Below, one piece after another: positions 19,292 through 25,436 of a DNA stretch of 28,344 bases. Source of the stretch: Sandaracinus sp. (GTDB taxonomy: Bacteria > Myxococcota_A > Polyangia > Polyangiales > Houyiibacteriaceae); the NCBI GenBank assembly GCA_020633125.1, contig JACKEH010000057.1:1-28344 (forward strand). The letters run 5' to 3'. The translations under genes and the position numbers were made by a program. The notes beneath the pieces were generated by a model. The model made no database searches. It was not told the origin of the DNA and worked only from the letters and a program-made list of their open reading frames with translations. Each line of letters opens with the position of its first letter. The first letter of the stretch is position 1.

Positions 19292-22200
19292 TCAGGGCTG
19301 GAGCGTGACCCCGAGTGCGCTCGCCGTGCTCTCGAACACCGTCTTGGCGGTGGGGAGGTGACGCGCCTCGACCCAACCTGCTTGGAGCACTCGGTCCGCC
19401 TCTTCGTTCCGTCCGAGCGCGTGCAGCTGGTTGGCCAGTGCCGTGGTTCCCGGCGCGTGGCCGGGATTGGCGCGGAACGAGCGGCGGAAGTGCATCATGG
19501 AGAGCCCACCGTTCGACCCGCTTCGAGCCGCTTCGCCGTCGCGGGCTTCACGGCTCGCGATGGCCCGTCGGGCGATGCTCCGGCGTTCGAGGTAGTACGT
19601 CACGTCGTCGAGTCGGCCCGCGGCCTGCGCGCACGTCGCCGCGTGCTCGCCGACGGACGGTGTGTCCAACGCTTGATCGTCGGCCCGCGCGGCGGCTTCG
19701 AGTCCCGCACAATCCGCGACGGAGAAGGCGCGGGCTACGGAGAGCAGAGGCGTGTGGGTGGTGTCGCCGATTTGCTCGGCGAGCGCCACCGCGGCCGTTG
19801 CGCCTTCGCGGTCTCCCAGCGCGAGCGCTGCGGCCAAGAAGGGCGTGGCGCGCTGGGGGGTCGCTCGTCCCGGCGTCGCGAGGTCGTCGAGCAGCTCGCG
19901 GTGTCGCCACTCCGCTTCGCGCAAACGATCCGCGCGATCCGCGGCTCGGAGATCGCGGCGCGCACGATCGTAGGCGCTCAACGCGGCGGAGACGTCGCCT
20001 CGGGTCTCCGCGAGCACCCCGCGAACCAGCTGCGCTTCGGTTTCGGGGAGCTGCGCACGCGCCAAGCTGGCTTCGAGCCGCGACAACGCGCGAAGTCGAA
20101 GTCGCGCGTACTCGATGCGCTGCAGGAAGAAGTCGACGCGGACGTCGCTCGGGACCGCGGCGATCGTTTCCGGCGCGACCCACGGAATCTCGGCGAAGGC
20201 GTAGTCGAGATCGCTCTCCCGGAGCGATTGGTCGTGCGGGATTCGCGCGAGCTCGATTTCGAGCACGGGCCGATCGTCGTGAACCGTCGGGGCGTCGTGA
20301 GAGAACGTCCGTGCGGCTTCGGAGTCGAGCTCGAGCGTGCTGGCGAAGTCCACGATGTCGTCGAGCGCGAAGGGCCGAAGGTAGGTTTGGAGGCCGGCGC
20401 TCGAGACGCGTTCGGCGAAACGTTCGTCGAATTGGATGGGCTCGTGGCTGGCCACGAGGATGAAGCTCGAGCTCTCCGCCACGAACGCGTTCACGTGCTC
20501 GAATACCTCGAAGAGCGTCGCGACGATGCTTCGTAGGTGTCGCACGTGCATGCGGAAGAGGTTGGTCCAGAGCGCGAGCACGCCCCCGGGGCGAAGCGCG
20601 CGGTCGACCTCGCGAAAAAACTCTTCGGTGTAGAGCGCCGACGAGCCCGCGAGCCACGGATGCGAGGGCTGGCTGACCACCGCGTCGTACGAGCCTTCGG
20701 GCGCCAACACGAGCTGCGCGCGGGCGTCGTCGACCACGAGATGCGCGCGCGGATCGTCGAGCGGGAAGGGCTTTTCGCGCGACTCGTAGAGGAAGCGCGC
20801 CGCGTTCACCACGGAGTCTTCGAGCTCGACGACGTCGAGGCGTTCCCACGGACCACCGGTCATCACCGCGGCGCTGTGGCCCGCTCCGAGGCCGACGACC
20901 ATCGCGCGTCCGTGATCCCGCGCGAAGAGCGTCGGCAACGACGCGAGCACCGAGAGCTCTTCGCCGAATCCCGGCTCGCCCGAGGTCGAAATGCCGGACT
21001 CCGGTCGGCCGTCGTTGAACAGACGAAGCGAGCCGGATCGCTCGATGATCGTCACGGTGGTGTTGCGGCCCTCTTCGATGAACTTCAGCTGCTCGCGATA
21101 CGACTCGCGCGGGCCTTCGATCAGCGCCCGACTGGTGTCGTGCCAAGCGTCGAGGAGGTACGGGACGTGGAGGCTCGGCTGAAGCGAGACGAGGAGCGCG
21201 ACGACCGTCAGCGGTCCCGTCAACGCGATCACCTGCGGCACGAGACCGCGGGCCACGCTTCGGAACGCCACTGCGCTCGCGAGCATGTGCAGGCATGCGA
21301 CCGTGAGGATGGCGGCCTCGATGCCGAGGAAAGGAACCAGGACGAAGCCGGCGACGAGCGAGCCGCCCAAGCCGCCGAGTGTGTTGGTCGCGAGCACGCG
21401 ACCCGAATGGCGAGCGGCTTCTTCGGGCGAGCCGCCTGCGATCCGCCATGCGAGCGGAATACTCGTCCCCAGCACCAGCGCGAGAGGAAGGAGCAGCACC
21501 GCGCTCATGACCAGGACCACCCAAGGCTCGTGCGGCACGACCTGGTAGCGTTCTTGAAGGAGCATCGAGAGCCGCGGCATCTGCGCGCCGACGGTCATCG
21601 CCGCGACGGTCAGCACGCCGAGGAGGAGCTGGGTGATTCCGAAGAGCGTGCGCGGGTCTCGGCCCTTGGCCATCAGCCGCTCCGCGACGAGTGAACCGAT
21701 GGCGATGCCCACGAGGAAGTTGACGAGCATCGCGGCGAACGCCTGCGTCGTGCCTTGCACGACCATGCGCAGCACGCGCGTCCACAAGACTTCGCTCGCG
21801 AGCGATGCGAAACCAGCGAGGCACGCGAGGCTCATGGCCAGTCGGGCGGACCCAGACACACGGCCAGGTGCCTCCTCCGATGCGCGAGGTGCGCTCGTTT
21901 CGTCGCCCTTCGTCCAGAACACGAGGACTACGAGCGCCGCCGCGAAGCTCGCGACCGCCGCGATGACGACGGTCGTGCGTGTGCCGTAGGTCGGCACGAA
22001 GTAGAGGCCCGTGAGGCCCGCGCCCGCCACTGCTCCGAGGGTGTTGGTGGCGTAGAGCCAGGTCGCGCTGGAGCTCCAGTGCACGCCCCGGCGCGCCGCC
22101 GCTTGCACGAGCACCGGCAGCGTGGCGCCCATGAGCAACGTCGGAGGGAGCAGCACCACCACGGCGAGCAGGAGCCGAACGGTCGTCAGCAAGCCGAACC

Positions 22201-22561
22201 CCGCGTCTTGCCCCAGCCCGGCGTAGAGCCCGTGCAGGTTGGGCACGAGCAACAACGACAGGAGCGCCCACAAGCCGATGACGGCTTCCAAAAAGCCGTA
22301 GACCAACGCGGCCCGTCGGAAACGGGTCGCGTAGCGTGCGCCGAGGGCGGAGCCGAGCCCGAGGCCCAAGAAGAACGTCGCCAGCACGGTGGCGATCGCC
22401 AGATCGCTCACGCCGAACACACGCTGCAGCATCCGTCCCCAGGTCGATTGGTAGACGAGGGCGGCACTGCCAGAGAGGAAGAGGGCGACGAAAAGGCTCG
22501 CGAAACGGACGGTCGGATGCAAAGCGCCGAGACGATCGGCGTAGGGCGCCGAAGATGTCAA
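19292..22561 (-). CDS. Fused MFS-like / spermidine-synthase-like / TPR protein
   Basis: This gene encodes 1089 residues from TTG 22561; another TTG lies at 22522, and the start is uncertain. Residues about 15-465 have 12 or more membrane helices of the MFS-like type seen in fused spermidine synthases (FLSGSAALVYQSTWGRML, LGATLPVL-like and YATNTLGAVAGA motifs, repeated as LATNTLGGLGGS in the second half). Residues about 490-720 are a methyltransferase-fold domain: MVVGLGAGHSAAVM (SAM-type glycine loop), VVELEDSVVNAARF and YDAVVSQPSHPWLAG. In true spermidine synthases the last motif carries a catalytic Asp; here it is Ser-Gln, so polyamine synthesis is unlikely. The last 300 residues are TPR-like helices (AALSAYDRARRDL, ALGRNEEADRVLQAGW). 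It lies 69 nt after trmB, probably in one transcript. Substrate unknown. Confidence 0.85.
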   Translation of the reverse strand: MTSSAPYADRLGALHPTVRFASLFVALFLSGSAALVYQSTWGRMLQRVFGVSDLAIATVLATFFLGLGLGSALGARYATRFRRAALVYGFLEAVIGLWALLSLLLVPNLHGLYAGLGQDAGFGLLTTVRLLLAVVVLLPPTLLMGATLPVLVQAAARRGVHWSSSATWLYATNTLGAVAGAGLTGLYFVPTYGTRTTVVIAAVASFAAALVVLVFWTKGDETSAPRASEEAPGRVSGSARLAMSLACLAGFASLASEVLWTRVLRMVVQGTTQAFAAMLVNFLVGIAIGSLVAERLMAKGRDPRTLFGITQLLLGVLTVAAMTVGAQMPRLSMLLQERYQVVPHEPWVVLVMSAVLLLPLALVLGTSIPLAWRIAGGSPEEAARHSGRVLATNTLGGLGGSLVAGFVLVPFLGIEAAILTVACLHMLASAVAFRSVARGLVPQVIALTGPLTVVALLVSLQPSLHVPYLLDAWHDTSRALIEGPRESYREQLKFIEEGRNTTVTIIERSGSLRLFNDGRPESGISTSGEPGFGEELSVLASLPTLFARDHGRAMVVGLGAGHSAAVMTGGPWERLDVVELEDSVVNAARFLYESREKPFPLDDPRAHLVVDDARAQLVLAPEGSYDAVVSQPSHPWLAGSSALYTEEFFREVDRALRPGGVLALWTNLFRMHVRHLRSIVATLFEVFEHVNAFVAESSSFILVASHEPIQFDERFAERVSSAGLQTYLRPFALDDIVDFASTLELDSEAARTFSHDAPTVHDDRPVLEIELARIPHDQSLRESDLDYAFAEIPWVAPETIAAVPSDVRVDFFLQRIEYARLRLRALSRLEASLARAQLPETEAQLVRGVLAETRGDVSAALSAYDRARRDLRAADRADRLREAEWRHRELLDDLATPGRATPQRATPFLAAALALGDREGATAAVALAEQIGDTTHTPLLSVARAFSVADCAGLEAAARADDQALDTPSVGEHAATCAQAAGRLDDVTYYLERRSIARRAIASREARDGEAARSGSNGGLSMMHFRRSFRANPGHAPGTTALANQLHALGRNEEADRVLQAGWVEARHLPTAKTVFESTASALGVTLQP

Positions 22562-22630
22562 CGCCTTGCGGGCGTAGACGCCTCCCGGACGAAGGGGGAG
22601 CGACGCCTGCCGCGAATCAGCCCCTCTCGC

Positions 22631-23257
22631 TCAACGTCGGCGCGCCAGCAGGCGATGAATCGGCAGGCCGTCTTCTTCGGCGCGAATCTCCCGGTTGGAG
22701 ACGCTGCCGAAGGGGTTGTGGTCGATCTCGGCGTTCACGATCTCGAAGTCGGGAGACGCGTTCACGAACTCGACGTAGAGCGCGTGCCGGTCCTCGACGT
22801 CGGTCTGCACGAAGAGGTCGCCGCCCGGACGCATGAGGCGCGCGAGGGTGACCAAGAAGTCGTCGCCGAGCACGCGGCGCTTGGTGTGGCGCTTCTTCCA
22901 CCACGGGTCGGGAAAGTGCACGAAGGCGCGGCTCACGAGGCCGTCGGGACCCGAGCGCGCGAGGGTCTCGCGCGCGTCGCAGGCCCAGACGAGGATGCGG
23001 TCGTCCAGGCCGAGGCGCTTCACGCGCTCGGCGACCTTGAACGACCACTTCGCCTTGATCTCGAGGGCGAGCATGCGGGCGTCGGGCGCGGTCTGCGCGC
23101 GGCGAAAGACGCTCATCCCGCGACCGAAGCCGATGTCGAGCTCGATCGGTCCCTCGCCCGGCACGAGCGCGTCGAGATCGAGCGGGCCCTCCTCGGCGGG
23201 GCGAGGCGCCATCGTCGCGTAGGGCACGGGAATCTCGGTGCGCGAGCCTTCGGTCAT
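22631..23257 (-). CDS. trmB: tRNA (guanine-N7-)-methyltransferase
   Basis: This gene encodes 208 residues and methylates G46 in the variable loop of tRNAs using S-adenosylmethionine. Motifs visible are the SAM loop ELDIGFGRGMSVF (39-51), the acidic LALEIKAKW, and the diagnostic HFPDPWWKKRHTKRR. ATG 23257 has a weak GGAAAG upstream. Length is typical for the family. It starts 61 nt after the small His-rich membrane gene and is followed by the MFS/spermidine-synthase-like gene, so it may be the tail of the upstream operon or have its own promoter. No tRNA gene is in the window. Confidence 0.95.
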   Translation of the reverse strand: MTEGSRTEIPVPYATMAPRPAEEGPLDLDALVPGEGPIELDIGFGRGMSVFRRAQTAPDARMLALEIKAKWSFKVAERVKRLGLDDRILVWACDARETLARSGPDGLVSRAFVHFPDPWWKKRHTKRRVLGDDFLVTLARLMRPGGDLFVQTDVEDRHALYVEFVNASPDFEIVNAEIDHNPFGSVSNREIRAEEDGLPIHRLLARRR

Positions 23258-23269
23258 CGTCTTTCCACG

Positions 23270-23286
23270 CCGCCGTCGGCCGGCGG
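23270..23286. repeat. Small GC hairpin between the cytochrome operon and trmB
   Basis: CCGCCG, 5-nt loop, CGGCGG. It sits about 32 nt after the stop of the His-rich membrane gene and 13 nt before trmB. It could be a weak terminator or affect trmB translation; there is no T-tract. Confidence 0.3.
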
Positions 23287-23318
23287 GCCGCGGAAGATGG
23301 CCGCCGCTCGTACGAGCG

Positions 23319-23714
23319 TCAAACCCGCCACGCGGCGCGCGCGAGGCGGGCGAGCGCCACGAGGACGAGCACGGCGCCGAGGGGCGCGAGCACGACGCCG
23401 ATCGAAGGGTCGCTCTCGGGATGCGCGACGGCCCCGAGCGCGAAGCCGATCGGAACCAACGCCGCGCCGACCCGCAGCAGACGACCGGTGGCGGGGCGCG
23501 GGTCCGACCCGACGTGGGCGTGCGCGAGCACTACGAGCGCGAGGCCGACCGCGTGCGCGTGCGCCAGCGTGAGCAGCAAACGCGTCGTCGGGTCGTCGAG
23601 GTAGGACGCGAGCTTGAACGCGTGGGCTCCTTCGAGCGCGACGCCCGCCAACGCACCCACGAAGAGCGACGTCCATCCGAAACGAAGGCTCGCGCGTCGA
23701 TCGTTCTCGTTCAT
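23319..23714 (-). CDS. His-rich four-helix membrane protein of unknown function
   Basis: This gene encodes 131 residues. ATG 23714 overlaps the TGA of the octaheme cytochrome gene (ATGA junction), so it is coupled to it. Four hydrophobic helices are visible at about 12-33, 45-69, 79-99 and 104-127. Histidines cluster at membrane boundaries: His31 in LEGAHAFK, His52, His54, His65 and His67 in LAHAHAVGLALVVLAHAHVG, and His98. A pattern of LExxHxFKxxxYLD followed by LTLAHAH resembles an uncharacterised family I recall from Planctomycetes and myxobacteria, but I cannot name it. Paired His in helices could bind heme or metal and give the cytochrome a membrane electron partner; this is inference only. 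Confidence 0.8.
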   Translation of the reverse strand: MNENDRRASLRFGWTSLFVGALAGVALEGAHAFKLASYLDDPTTRLLLTLAHAHAVGLALVVLAHAHVGSDPRPATGRLLRVGAALVPIGFALGAVAHPESDPSIGVVLAPLGAVLVLVALARLARAAWRV

Positions 23715-25435
23715 TCGCCGATCCAGAGCGGCGCTTGGGCCGCGTGCTCGCGAAGGGCTCGTGTCCGTTCGGGGTCGAGCGGGGTCACGACGGTCGTGGC
23801 GCGAAGACTGGCGCACGCGGCGGCGCGTACGTCGGACGTGGCCATCGGATCGAACGCCTCCCACGGCGACGGCGCGTCCTCCAACCGCCGCCAGGCCCGA
23901 AACGCCAGGCGACGAACCGCGGGGTAGGGGTCGTTCGCCATCGCATCGAGCAAGGCACCTCGGGCGCGAGGGCGCGAGACCGACGCGGCACGACCCATCG
24001 CATCGGCCGCGAGCGCGCGTGCGATCGGATCGCCGCCGAGCAGGAGCCGGGTCAACGCGGGCGTTCCGTCTTCGGTGAGGTCGCGGTCGCCTCCCCCGGC
24101 GCGTGTCGTTGCACGCGGCCAAAAGCGTGCGCGCGCGCGATCCGCCCACGTCGTCGTGCGGTCGGCGTGGCACGCGGTGCACGCGTCGGGGCGGCCGAGC
24201 GCCGCATCACGCGCGGGTTCGGGGACGTCGATGCGATGCGAGCGGTGCGCGTCGAGCACGCCGTAGACGATGCGCGGCATGTGGCAGTCCACGCAGCGCA
24301 CCTCCGCTTCGATCGGGTGCGCGGCGTGCGAGGCGTCGAGCGAGTGGCAGGTCGTGCAGGCGCGGTCGCCTCGTGCGTCTTCTCGAAGCTGCCCCGCGGG
24401 ATCGCTCTCGTGCATCGAGTGGCAGCTCCCGCATCCGAACGACGCGTCGCGTGCGCAGGGCGATTGCAGCCAGCCTTGGTACTCGTAGGCGGTCAGCCGC
24501 GGCGTTCCGTCCTCCCAGAAGCGCGCGGAGAAAATCTCTTCGCCGTCGAGCGTGGTGTCGATCCAGAGCGGCTCGCTGTGGCGCGCGAGGTCCTCGCCGG
24601 GCACGAAGGGGTCGCCGTCGGCGAGCAAGGCGCCGAGGTCCGAGGTCTTGCGTTGGCCGTGACAGCGCCCGCAGACGTCGCTCGCGCGTTCGGCGCTCAG
24701 CGCGTTCGGATCGACGAGCGTCGGGTCGTCGTCCTCGACGTAGTGAAGCCAATAGCGGCGCAGCGGGTTCGCGTTTCGCGCGACGTGCTCCGCGCCCGGT
24801 CCGTGGCAAGCCTCGCAAGCGACCCCGAGCTCCGCCACTTCGGTGTCGAAGGTGCCGTCGGCGCGAAGCCCTGGGGATGGCGCGACGTTGTGGCAGAAGA
24901 CGCAGTTGTCGTTCCAACGCGTCACGTGCCGCTCCATCGCCTCGACCGACGCCGGTGCCTGCGGATCGGGCGTGAGAAAGGCGCCGTTCATCGAGAAGAA
25001 ACGCTCTTCCTCGCGATGCCACGCGACCGGAAGACGCCACCAGGTGTCGCCGTCGCGCGCGAGGTATTGCTGGTAGCGATGCGAGCCGACCGTGCGGTCG
25101 ACGACCCAGTCACGCCGTTCGCCGTTCGGACCCTGCGCGCCGATGCGATGCTCGTCGCCTTCGCGAGAGAGCTCGAAGCGCCAGCCGAGGTAGTCGAAGC
25201 TGCGTCCGTCGAACGCGCCGAGCACGTTCTCCGCCGTGGCCTCGCGCGTCATCGTGCGGTGAAAGGTTCGATGCCAGCTCGCGTGATGGTCCTCGTGACA
25301 ACGACGGCAGGCGTCGGAGCCCACGTACGCGACCTCGCGTAGGTCGACCGAGCGCGCGAGCTCGCGCCGCACCGCGAAGAGCGCGAGCCCGAAACCCACG
25401 GCGAGCAGGGCGACGCCGACGAGCGCCCGCCGCAC
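23711..25435 (-). CDS. Octaheme c-type cytochrome with C-terminal HEAT-like tail
   Basis: This gene encodes 574 residues from GTG 25435, one nt after the stop of the ATPase gene. Residues 5-22 are a membrane anchor or signal (LVGVALLAVGFGLALF), so the heme part lies in the periplasm. Eight CxxCH heme sites occur at 43-47 (CRRCH), 178-182 (CVFCH), 207-211 (CEACH), 255-259 (CGRCH), 335-339 (CGSCH), 360-364 (CTTCH), 381-385 (CVDCH) and 419-423 (CTACH). The opening YVGSDACRRCHEDHHASW and the VACEACHGPGAEHVA motif resemble cytochrome c554-type multiheme proteins often fused to TPR or HEAT repeats. Here residues about 455-570 are HEAT-like (LAADAMGRAASVSRPRARGA, DPYPAVRRLAFRAWRRLED). The substrate is unknown; electron transfer is certain from the heme sites, direction is not. 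Confidence 0.92.
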   Translation of the reverse strand: MRRALVGVALLAVGFGLALFAVRRELARSVDLREVAYVGSDACRRCHEDHHASWHRTFHRTMTREATAENVLGAFDGRSFDYLGWRFELSREGDEHRIGAQGPNGERRDWVVDRTVGSHRYQQYLARDGDTWWRLPVAWHREEERFFSMNGAFLTPDPQAPASVEAMERHVTRWNDNCVFCHNVAPSPGLRADGTFDTEVAELGVACEACHGPGAEHVARNANPLRRYWLHYVEDDDPTLVDPNALSAERASDVCGRCHGQRKTSDLGALLADGDPFVPGEDLARHSEPLWIDTTLDGEEIFSARFWEDGTPRLTAYEYQGWLQSPCARDASFGCGSCHSMHESDPAGQLREDARGDRACTTCHSLDASHAAHPIEAEVRCVDCHMPRIVYGVLDAHRSHRIDVPEPARDAALGRPDACTACHADRTTTWADRARARFWPRATTRAGGGDRDLTEDGTPALTRLLLGGDPIARALAADAMGRAASVSRPRARGALLDAMANDPYPAVRRLAFRAWRRLEDAPSPWEAFDPMATSDVRAAACASLRATTVVTPLDPERTRALREHAAQAPLWIGE

Positions 25436-25436
25436 G

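Noticed and set aside
22556..22561. TTGACA at the start of the MFS/spermidine-synthase-like gene as a promoter -35
   Set aside because: No -10 at 16-19 nt, and it coincides with the likely TTG start codon; the gene probably shares the trmB transcript.
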